Shown here: one piece after another, positions 57,210-64,000 of the stretch
Layout of the letters: the number at the start of each line of letters is the position of its first letter
Numbering within the stretch: position 1 is the stretch's first letter
Assembly: GCF_017813235.1 (NCBI RefSeq)
Contig: NZ_JAGISH010000007.1
Location: 234,797-298,796, forward strand
Direction of reading: 5' to 3'
Length of the DNA stretch: 64,000 nt
Source: Sagittula salina
Lineage (GTDB): Bacteria; Pseudomonadota; Alphaproteobacteria; Rhodobacterales; Rhodobacteraceae
The notes under the pieces: model-generated
Seen by the model: the letters and a program-made list of their open reading frames with translations, nothing else
What the model was told of the DNA's origin: nothing
Database searches by the model: none
Position numbers and translations under genes: made by a program

Positions 57210-58841
57210 ATGGCCGATTTTCTCATCGAGTGCGATGCCATGGGCCGGGTCGTCCTGGCGCGCGGGCAGATCCGCCAGAGGAACGGCTGCGTTTATGGGC
57301 TCTCCGGGGTCGGACCCGGCGCGCTCGACGGGCTTGTCGCTGCACACGAAAGGGATGGGCACCATTTGTCCCGCCGCTGGATCGGCCAGTATTCCGCTGC
57401 CATCGCCGAACGGGACCATGTCATCCTCGTGCAGAGCAGCCTCGGTCTGGGGCGGGCATACTGGCATCGTGGGCCCAGCCGGATCGTCGTTGGATCCAAT
57501 CTCCTGGAGGTCGCGCAGAGGACCGGAAGCACGGCGCTTGACCCGGCCTATTTTGCCCGCGCCTTGGCCCTGCGCCCGGTCATGGACAAAACCCCCTTCG
57601 CCCAGGTTCGCCAGCTTCATGGCGGCACGACGGCCATCTTCTCGGGCGGAGATATGGCTACCGTGCGCCCATGGCGTCCTGAAAGTCGGGTCATGCCGGG
57701 TGATCCCACGGAATGTCTCGAGGAACATCTTGCCGACGCCATAGACCACCTGTTTCCAGCGGACAGCTTGATGGTTTGCGAGATAAGCGGAGGTACCGAC
57801 TCCTCGCTCGTCTCGGCGATCGCGTGTGGCGCGGGGCGGCAGGTCATTGGGGTGAGCCATGTTTCGGCTCGGGGCATGAATGGCAGGGACCGGGAGTTTG
57901 CGCGGTTGGTCGCCGAACGCCTCGACGTTCCGCTCCGTGAATTCGACGCCGACCGAAGCGGGCTTTGCACGTCACTTCCGGATTTCCCTGATCAGCCGGG
58001 AAACGGACGCTACCGACATACCGTGCTCGCCGTGGTCGACCTCGTGCGCGAAACGCGAGCGAGCCGCGTGGCTACCGGCGTGGGTGGAGATGTCGTATTC
58101 GATTACAAAGGCCTTGTTCCGGCCTTTCTCGCTGACGGCTTGGTTGCCTTGCGTTTCCGGCATGCGTGGCGCCGCGCAGCCATGTATGCTGTCGAGCGCA
58201 AGAGGCATCGCGGGGCAGCGCATTACCTGCGATACGTCGGCGTGCCGGTCGCTCAGGCGTACTTCAGCCGGCGCAACCTCGCAGAGCCGCTTGACACAAT
58301 CTTTCCAGACTGGCTTGCCCGGGATCTCGTTGCGGAGGCGCGGCGCCGCGTTCCGCCTTTAGCCTTGTCGGTCGGTAGGCCCTCCTCCCGCTACCTGTGG
58401 GAGGCAATCTTCGACCAAGCGGCCGGAGAGAACTTCGTGCATCCCATGCCCTCTGGTACGGAAGTTGTTCACCCGCTGCTTCACCGCCCGCTGGTCGAAT
58501 TCATGCTGGGTCTTTCGCCCGAAGAACGGCGTGGCGTGTCTGGCGACCGATCCTTGCAGCGCACGATTCTCGCGCGCGTCGGTCTTCCCGAGATTGCAGC
58601 CCGTACTGACAAAGGGTCGTCTCAACCCTTGCGCGAACTGCACCTTGCGGAGGCAGGTTCGTTTCTCGACAGCATGAAAGACGGTGAGTTGCGCTCGCGC
58701 GGTTGGGTTGAAGAGGGCCCTTGGAGGCGCGCAATCGAACAAACTTCGGTGGGGGCCTGCCCGCATGCTGCCTTCTTTGGAGCAGCCGTCGAGGCCGAAT
58801 TATGGCTGCGTTCATTTGAAACCTCATGGTCGAATGCGTGA
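57210..58841 (+). CDS. Lasso-peptide cyclase (asparagine-synthetase-like)
   Basis: A 543-aa homolog of asparagine synthetase B that forms the macrolactam ring using ATP. The PPi-loop SGGTDSS is at Ser193-Ser199. The N-terminal ~170 residues correspond to the glutaminase-like domain but start MADFLIECDAMG, without the Cys2 of amidotransferases, as expected of lasso cyclases. The ring-closing region includes VGGDVVFDYK. ATG 57210 begins 7 bp after the B gene. No lasso transporter or isopeptidase gene follows within the window. Confidence 0.88.
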   Translation: MADFLIECDAMGRVVLARGQIRQRNGCVYGLSGVGPGALDGLVAAHERDGHHLSRRWIGQYSAAIAERDHVILVQSSLGLGRAYWHRGPSRIVVGSNLLEVAQRTGSTALDPAYFARALALRPVMDKTPFAQVRQLHGGTTAIFSGGDMATVRPWRPESRVMPGDPTECLEEHLADAIDHLFPADSLMVCEISGGTDSSLVSAIACGAGRQVIGVSHVSARGMNGRDREFARLVAERLDVPLREFDADRSGLCTSLPDFPDQPGNGRYRHTVLAVVDLVRETRASRVATGVGGDVVFDYKGLVPAFLADGLVALRFRHAWRRAAMYAVERKRHRGAAHYLRYVGVPVAQAYFSRRNLAEPLDTIFPDWLARDLVAEARRRVPPLALSVGRPSSRYLWEAIFDQAAGENFVHPMPSGTEVVHPLLHRPLVEFMLGLSPEERRGVSGDRSLQRTILARVGLPEIAARTDKGSSQPLRELHLAEAGSFLDSMKDGELRSRGWVEEGPWRRAIEQTSVGACPHAAFFGAAVEAELWLRSFETSWSNA

Positions 58842-59179
58842 CCAAATCGGAACACGGTCCGTAAACAATAATGTCCACGAAGCCGACACTGTGACGAGGT
58901 TCGGCGATAAATCGGGCTCCGCATCCTATCCGCTGGTCCCGGCCGCGGTGGCCGGCTTCTCCTACCGCAGGACATGGCAACTCGGGAGCGGTGTCGACCA
59001 TAATTCGAGCGAACGCACTGACCCAGAGCCGACGGGAAGTCGGTCAATGAAGGAGCGAGCTGTCAATCGGCATCGAAAATTGACCCCCTGTCGGCGTCCA
59101 AAAATGACCCCTTCTGGCGCCACGGAAGTTGGCCCGATGCGGTGTAGCCTCCACACAGCGCAGCCGCGTCGGGCCAGCC
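58842..59179. other. 338-bp stretch after the lasso cluster with IS-end repeats
   Basis: Ends in two copies of an AAAAnTGACCCC block (59077-59092 and 59098-59112), the look of an IS terminus (IS21-like). The rest shows no gene. No transporter or regulator of the lasso cluster was found here. Confidence 0.5.
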
Positions 59180-59317
59180 TTCAATCTCGGACGGCGTAAG
59201 GCCAAAAGACCGGCTCGCCTTCGCGACCGTTGTCTTGCCTTGGATGATCTCGATCACCAGGGCAGTTTTCCGCTTCGCCGTCCACCGTTTGATGCTGTCG
59301 TCCATCGTCATACTCAT
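59180..59317 (-). pseudogene. Truncated IS transposase OrfA-type HTH protein
   Basis: The minus strand from ATG 59317 reads MDDSIKRWTAKRKTALVIEI, then IQGKTTVAKASRSFGLTPSEIEGW, an HTH protein encoded beside transposases of IS3-like elements. It breaks off after this block and runs into the IS-end repeats. It is therefore a remnant. Confidence 0.6.
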
Positions 59318-60020
59318 TGCTACGTTCTCCCTTGTAGCATGAGCAGGTTTTCACTGGGTCGGTACATGGCCGACGTGCAGCTGCAAAGGGGGGGCCTTGG
59401 CACCAGACCCGGTCGTAGCCCCTCGGCAACGGTAGCCAGTGCTCTGCGTCAGCGAGTCGGTCCCGTGGCTCCACTCTGACGGCAGTCGCAAGTAAACATT
59501 CACGCCTGACGAGTGGCTGTGTGTTGTGCCTGCAACGGTTTTCACGGCCTCCCTAACGTTCAAAAGTACGTACTTTTTGCAGATGGGAATTTCCGTGAAC
59601 CAAGTTCAAGAGCGCCGCCGCGACCTTCCTCGCCCCGTCGGCAGTCATAGTTTTTTCTGAGACATTACAGCCTCTGGCGAGTTTCCGGCCTGGAAATTTG
59701 TTTTATTTTTCGCATTTTCAGCAACTTGCAAGTTCGAAAGGAAGCCGTAGCCGCGCATCTTCGATTGGTGATTTTGAGAAGATATTTTTCTCTTGGGATT
59801 TTCACCGGCTCCGGTCAGGCTATGCTAGTCCGACCGCTCCGGCGGGAAGACCCAAAGAAAAAACGCGCACCCGAAGGTGCGCGCCAAAAAGTTGGGGCTG
59901 TGATCGCCCGTGTATCACTTGCCACGCTAGAGGCCGAAAACGGTCCAGGCAAGAGCGATCTCCGTCCCCAAGAACAATGAACTACCCCGGAAGCGAGCAG
60001 TTTCCGGGAACGGAGACAGT
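59318..60020. other. 703-bp region expected to hold a Tn7-like end
   Basis: No gene. AT-rich, unlike its surroundings. Three similar AT-rich heptamers, ATTTTCA or ATTTTGA (59714-59720, 59771-59777, 59798-59804), are possible TnsB sites, but this is speculative. Tn7-type elements usually carry tnsA just inside an end and transcribe inward, which would place an end here. Confidence 0.35.
59864..59883. terminator. Bidirectional-type hairpin terminator
   Basis: CGCGCACC, loop CGAA, GGTGCGCG (59864-59883) is a perfect 8-bp stem. It is preceded by AAAGAAAAAA and followed by CCAAAAA, so the T-run is on the minus strand. It may insulate tnsA from minus-strand or upstream transcription. Confidence 0.65.
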
Positions 60021-60761
60021 ATGTTGACGGAAGATACCCGGGGCCCCGAGCAGTTCGGCCCCGCCCCAAGCCTGCCTGCGCTGAAGGTGGCTCCCATCCA
60101 TGGTGTGTTGCCGTATGCTGGCAGCCGCAATCCGCTGACGCGCAGCGACAGCGTGAAACGCGTGTCGATGACGATCGCGACGCCGATGACCGACTGGAAG
60201 CCGCAAGTCTACCACTTCGACGGCGAATCCGAGTATGCCGTCGCGCTCGACGTGCTGCGGAGCCCCGATGTCTTCGGGCTCGAAGTGCAGCTGGCCCCAA
60301 TTCAGTATTTCTGCCGTCGAAAGCGCAAGCTCCGGAACCATCACTTCGACCTTCGCGTGACATTCAACGACGGGTATCGGCGTGCGATATACGTGAAGAA
60401 CGCTCGCAGCCTCGCGCGCCGGTCAACCATCGATGAGATCGAGGATATCTTCGCAGCGGCCACCGGTGTCATTGCCGACGAGTGCATCGTCGTGAATGCG
60501 GACGATTACACCCGTGCCTACCGCGACAATCTTCGGCGCATCTGGGACATGATGCAGGCGGTCGATGCCGAAGCGGATGCCGTCGTCGAAGCCGCTGCCA
60601 GGAATGGCAGCTATTGTTATCTCAGTGATCTGATCGCACTCTGCGATATCGAGGATTGGCGCGCCTACCGGGCTGCACTGCGCCTCATTGGCCGAGGCAT
60701 CCTGCGCACGGACCTGCATGGTGTGTGCGCTTACACGTCTCTTGTGGAGCTGGCGGCATGA
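60021..60761 (+). CDS. tnsA: TnsA-like endonuclease
   Basis: A 246-aa protein with the TnsA nuclease layout. Acid Glu69/Glu71 is in FDGESEYAVALDVL, Asp110 in HHFDLRVTF, and Lys126 in AIYVKN, in the E...D...x-K order and spacing of TnsA. A winged-helix-like C-terminal half follows. In Tn7, TnsA cuts the 5' strands so that cut-and-paste, not copy-in, occurs. GGAG lies upstream of ATG 60021. The tnsB start overlaps its stop (ATGA). Confidence 0.8.
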   Translation: MLTEDTRGPEQFGPAPSLPALKVAPIHGVLPYAGSRNPLTRSDSVKRVSMTIATPMTDWKPQVYHFDGESEYAVALDVLRSPDVFGLEVQLAPIQYFCRRKRKLRNHHFDLRVTFNDGYRRAIYVKNARSLARRSTIDEIEDIFAAATGVIADECIVVNADDYTRAYRDNLRRIWDMMQAVDAEADAVVEAAARNGSYCYLSDLIALCDIEDWRAYRAALRLIGRGILRTDLHGVCAYTSLVELAA

Positions 60762-62980
60762 CCTCTGTGCAGCTCTACGACATTCCCAAGGGCTCGGAGC
60801 TGATATTGAACGGCCAGTCGTTGACAGTCAGCTCTGTCGACGAGACCGACTTCAGCGTCGAAAGCCTGGACACGGGTGATTGCTTCTCGATCCCGATCAA
60901 GCACGTCGAGAATGAGATCCAGAAGCGCAATTGCGAAGTCCTGCCGCCCTTAGATGCTGCGCAGAAGAGGATACTCCGAGAATTCACCGGCGGACTGGAA
61001 CACGTGGACCAGTGCAAATCGGAGGTACGGTTTGACATTCTCTGCAAGCAGGCGCTGGTATTCGCAGCGAACGCCTTGGAGGCCAAAGGCCTGAAGCTGA
61101 CGCAGCGCAGCATGAGCAATGGCGGCAGGCATCGCCGGGCTCTTCTCGAAGAAGCCGATAAATATGCGCCCGACCTCGGACTGCTGAAGAAGCAGAAAGG
61201 GGGCAGGACAACCAAATCTTTCAAACTGCCGCAAGGTCGGACGATTGACGCATATCGCAAGCGGTTCAATAGGTTTGACTGCGACATGATCGTGCTCATG
61301 GAGCGGTCGCACATGAAAGGATGTCGGGGGTCGCGAATGGCCCCATGGCAGGAACGTTTCATTGCGGAGGTGCTCAAGCGCTGGCTCGTGCCCACCAAGC
61401 CCCAGCTGGCCAACGTGATCAAAATTGTCCGGGCAAACTTCCCTCTTTCGGCGCAGCAAATCGCAGCAGGTTTCAAGTATCCGTCCGACACCACGATCCG
61501 CGCCCGCGCCAAAAAGGTATCCAAGACCATCGTCGCTATGGGTCAGAGCGGCAAACGGCACACCGTGAACGTCAAAGGCGCCGGCTCGACAGATGTCCGG
61601 GCACTGTATTTCGGCGAAAGGTACGAGTGGGATCAGGTTTACCTGTCGATCTTCACCGGTCCTGATGGTGAGCCGCATATTCGGGTCCTTGATCCGAAAG
61701 AGGCGACGTCTGAGTTGGACGCAAATGAGCACCGCCGCTGTTGGTTGCACGTCATCATCGATGTCGCGACGCGCGAAGTCCTGGGCTGGGTTATTTCGAA
61801 GACTGCGGATGCAGATCACAGCATGGCGTTGCTGCGCATGGCGACGCGGTCGAAGCACAAGGAAGCCAAACGCTACCGTTGCGTGAGCGAGCCCGTGCCG
61901 CCGGTGAAACTGGTCATGGCGGTTGCCGACAACGGCAGCGCGACGCGAAATGGCGAAGTCTACGCGGCACAACTAGGTGCAGGCATGACGGTCATGACGG
62001 GTCGCGCCTATCGCGCGACGGACAAGCCTTACATCGAGCGCCTCTTCGGCACCCTGGAAGGCCAGGTTCTCAACTTCCTGCCCGGCTATGCTGGTAGATA
62101 CCCAGGCCACCTGACCGGATACGATGCTGTGGCCAAGGCGAAGCTGACGCATGATGACTTGTACGGGATCATCACTCGGTACTTCATCGATGAATATCCC
62201 TTCCGTCCGCACCAAGGCACCGGCATGTACAATGCAACGCCCCGGCAGAAGCTCGAAAACGTCCTGAAAGAATATGGCCCTGCGCAAGCACCGTCGCAGC
62301 GCGATCGTTGTCTGCACCTCGGTGAGAGCAGCACGGTCAAAGTCACCTCGGAGGGCGTCAAGGTATTCAACATCCCGTTCAACTCTTCCGCTTTGCAGAA
62401 CTACGCAGAAAACTCGTCAAAACCAGTCACCGTTCATCTCGATCCGGACGATCTGCGGAAGGTCTATGTAACCGCAGAAGGTATGCCGGAAATCATGGAA
62501 GCGCGCTTGACCATGACCGTCCTGAAGGATCTCACGCTCGAGGAAGCCATCGAAGTCATGGAAAGGGCTTCGCGGGACAATCCCAAGCTGCGTGCTGCGC
62601 ATGAGCGCCATCTCGAGGAGGCCAAGGCGCGTCGCGCGAGAGAGATTGATATGCATACGGACCCTCGTGACCCGTCCAACTATACGACCATCGAGCATTT
62701 GAGAACGCGCGCTGAGAACGTGTTGACGGTAGAAGCCCTGCCTACCGGGTCGTCCTTTGGCTTTACCACGAAGCCGGGCGATGTTGGGCGCCGCGACCGA
62801 ACCGGCGATGCACGTCCCCTCCCGATCAGTGCAGCAGACCCAGCGGGCTCCCCTCCGCCAGAAGAGCCCAGTCAGCCTCCCGAACCCGTAGAAACGCACA
62901 GCCCCGACGACACCACGAAAGCACCGCAGCGGGACCGCCGGTCCGTGACGTTCCCGCCAATCACGAAGAGCAAGCTATGA
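60758..62980 (+). CDS. tnsB: TnsB-like DDE transposase
   Basis: A 740-aa Mu/TniA/TnsB-type transposase. The DDE triad is Asp292 (EWDQVYL), Asp391 (VADNGSAT) and Glu427 (YIERLFG), with the canonical D-x35-E spacing. The N-terminal ~270 residues hold HTH-rich end-binding domains, and the C-terminal ~120 are low complexity and Pro/Glu-rich, possibly the TnsC-contact tail. ATG 60758 overlaps the tnsA stop, and its own stop overlaps tnsC, giving a tightly coupled operon. Confidence 0.92.
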   Translation: MTSVQLYDIPKGSELILNGQSLTVSSVDETDFSVESLDTGDCFSIPIKHVENEIQKRNCEVLPPLDAAQKRILREFTGGLEHVDQCKSEVRFDILCKQALVFAANALEAKGLKLTQRSMSNGGRHRRALLEEADKYAPDLGLLKKQKGGRTTKSFKLPQGRTIDAYRKRFNRFDCDMIVLMERSHMKGCRGSRMAPWQERFIAEVLKRWLVPTKPQLANVIKIVRANFPLSAQQIAAGFKYPSDTTIRARAKKVSKTIVAMGQSGKRHTVNVKGAGSTDVRALYFGERYEWDQVYLSIFTGPDGEPHIRVLDPKEATSELDANEHRRCWLHVIIDVATREVLGWVISKTADADHSMALLRMATRSKHKEAKRYRCVSEPVPPVKLVMAVADNGSATRNGEVYAAQLGAGMTVMTGRAYRATDKPYIERLFGTLEGQVLNFLPGYAGRYPGHLTGYDAVAKAKLTHDDLYGIITRYFIDEYPFRPHQGTGMYNATPRQKLENVLKEYGPAQAPSQRDRCLHLGESSTVKVTSEGVKVFNIPFNSSALQNYAENSSKPVTVHLDPDDLRKVYVTAEGMPEIMEARLTMTVLKDLTLEEAIEVMERASRDNPKLRAAHERHLEEAKARRAREIDMHTDPRDPSNYTTIEHLRTRAENVLTVEALPTGSSFGFTTKPGDVGRRDRTGDARPLPISAADPAGSPPPEEPSQPPEPVETHSPDDTTKAPQRDRRSVTFPPITKSKL

Positions 62981-63966
62981 CCAATCCGTTCATCATCCCA
63001 TCTGTCGTGCAGCAGAGCGAGCGCCTCGCAAGCGGCTACTACCCCTTGGCGCGCGGCGCCGAGTTGCAGAACAGCTTCGCGCAGGTATTCAGCCGCCACC
63101 TCGGGCTTCTGGCTGCGGGAGGGACGTTCGAGGCCCGCAGCTTGCTCGTGACCGGCCACTCGGGCTCCGGTAAGACCGCGGAGATCTCTGCCATGCTCAA
63201 GCGGTTCAACGAGAGCAACACGCCACTGCCCGACGGAAAAGTCGCCAAGTTCGGGCACTGCCTGCTGGAGGCCCAGGGAACCTGGAAGGACCTCGGCCGC
63301 AAAACGCTGCACGCTCTTGGGTATCCGATCACGGCCAAGACCAAGCGAACCCAATTCGAAATCTGGCAACTGGTGATCACTCAGGCCAAGAAGCAGGGGG
63401 TCATCGGCATTCATTACGATGAGGCCCAACACATCCTGCGAGGCAAGCAGGACAAAGACATGCTCCCCGTTCTCGATGCCTTCAAAACCCTCATGAAGTC
63501 GACCGATTGGCCGTTGATGCTGATCCTCTCGGGCGTTCCAGAATTGAGCGATTACGTCGAGCAGGAGCGGCAACTCGACAGGCTCCTGACGCGCGTGCAT
63601 TTCCAAGAGATCGATCTGTCGAGCCCGTCACGCCGGACCCCGGAGGACTACACGGTGCTCAACGACATCGTCGGGAGCTATGCCATCGCAGCCGATCTGG
63701 CCGTCGACGATGATCTGCGCACCGAGGATTTCCTCCATCGTCTCGCGACGGCGGGGGCGTTTCGGTGGGGGCTCGTCATCGACCTTGTGCTGGACGCCGT
63801 CGGCCAAGCGACCCTCCGCACCCCCGGCAACTTGAGTATGGGCGATTTCGTTTTGGCCTGGTGTGAAAAAACGGGCATGAATCAGCTCGCGACCCCGTTC
63901 ACCCATGACGGCTATGAGACGATGTGGACCTGTCCCGATTTCGTGCCGCCCCAAGTGCTCGTTTAG
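62977..63966 (+). CDS. tnsC: TnsC/TniB-like AAA+ ATPase, C-terminus possibly cut
   Basis: A 329-aa AAA+ ATPase that in Tn7 links target selection to TnsAB. Walker A is GHSGSGKT (Lys66), Walker B VIGIHYDEAQH, then sensor-like LILSGVPEL. The final residues (from about 63928, WTCPDFVPPQVLV) overlap what looks like the end of an IS3 element, whose transposase stop lies at 63963-63965 on the other strand. The native C-terminus may therefore have been replaced. Confidence 0.88.
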   Translation: MTNPFIIPSVVQQSERLASGYYPLARGAELQNSFAQVFSRHLGLLAAGGTFEARSLLVTGHSGSGKTAEISAMLKRFNESNTPLPDGKVAKFGHCLLEAQGTWKDLGRKTLHALGYPITAKTKRTQFEIWQLVITQAKKQGVIGIHYDEAQHILRGKQDKDMLPVLDAFKTLMKSTDWPLMLILSGVPELSDYVEQERQLDRLLTRVHFQEIDLSSPSRRTPEDYTVLNDIVGSYAIAADLAVDDDLRTEDFLHRLATAGAFRWGLVIDLVLDAVGQATLRTPGNLSMGDFVLAWCEKTGMNQLATPFTHDGYETMWTCPDFVPPQVLV

Positions 63967-64000
63967 GCCACCTTGCGTTCGAAGGCGACAGGGCTTTTCC
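63963..64000 (-). mobile_element. IS3-family transposase end (partial, window edge)
   Basis: The minus strand reads KSPVAFERKVA and a stop, the common C-terminus of IS3-family OrfB. The element continues past the window. TGGACCTGTCCCG at 63927-63939 could be its terminal repeat, inside the tnsC frame. Confidence 0.65.

Noticed and set aside
1..64000. CRISPR array anywhere, expected if TnsABC were a CRISPR-associated transposon
   Set aside because: No regularly spaced 25-40 bp direct repeats were seen; the only tandem repeat has an 11-bp period.

Overview
The window reads as a chromosomal segment of a Rhodobacterales (Roseobacter-group) alphaproteobacterium. Support comes from the high-GC codon use, the phoH-ybeY-CorC-lnt-metK order, a SAM/SAH-type riboswitch in front of metK (known from Rhodobacterales), an intergenic hairpin family typical of these genomes, and a LuxI with a roseobacter-style small downstream gene. 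It divides sharply into a core part (1 to about 23.26 kb) and an accessory island (about 23.27 kb to the end).

Core part, almost all + strand: a secreted small protein; a Tat-exported PhoX-like phosphatase behind a candidate PHO box; fabB-fabI; a frameshifted lipoprotein; an FNR-like flavoprotein reductase; a GT2-like gene (-); miaB; an OmpA-family protein and a lipoprotein sharing a short domain; phoH-ybeY-CorC-lnt; metK under a riboswitch; trmB; aroA; a small membrane protein; cmk; a DedA-PAP2-LssY fusion; and a convergent LacI-type regulator.

The island boundary is a tRNA-Arg(CCU) 5' half that breaks off in the anticodon loop at about 23265, followed 91 bp further on by a complete tRNA-Arg(CCU) gene. 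From there the DNA is mosaic. At 23.5-29.5 kb there are a TniQ gene, yaeQ, a truncated nuclease-helicase joined to a truncated FtsH-like protease, and a lipoprotein. At 29.6-40.2 kb there are IS5 remnants, a frameshifted hipA, luxI plus a small gene, an SDR coupled to a GntR remnant, an H-NS-like protein, an intact IS1595 element carrying a passenger gene, a tyrosine recombinase and an HNH-like nuclease. At 40.4-45.6 kb a metal-related cluster (FecBCD-type ABC importer, Crp/Fnr regulator, PCuAC copper chaperone, two DUF2946-type proteins) lies entirely on the - strand.

At 46.3-55.2 kb is a likely defence island: a Shedu-type nuclease, an FRG-domain protein, a PIN/DUF4935 protein, a SEC-C protein and an AIPR protein, with an IS3 (IS407-group) insertion that has clear ends. 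At 56.3-58.8 kb is a compact lasso-peptide cluster with a previously uncalled 55-aa precursor. The window ends with a Tn7-like transposition module, tnsA-tnsB-tnsC (60.0-63.97 kb), whose tnsC runs into an IS3-family transposase.

The most interesting points are the lasso precursor with a predicted His1-Asp9 ring, the Tn7-like TnsABC module with a TniQ gene 35 kb away beside the tRNA-Arg boundary, the cluster of defence-type genes, the passenger-carrying IS1595 element with exact 8-bp target duplication, and several apparent frameshifts and gene fusions.
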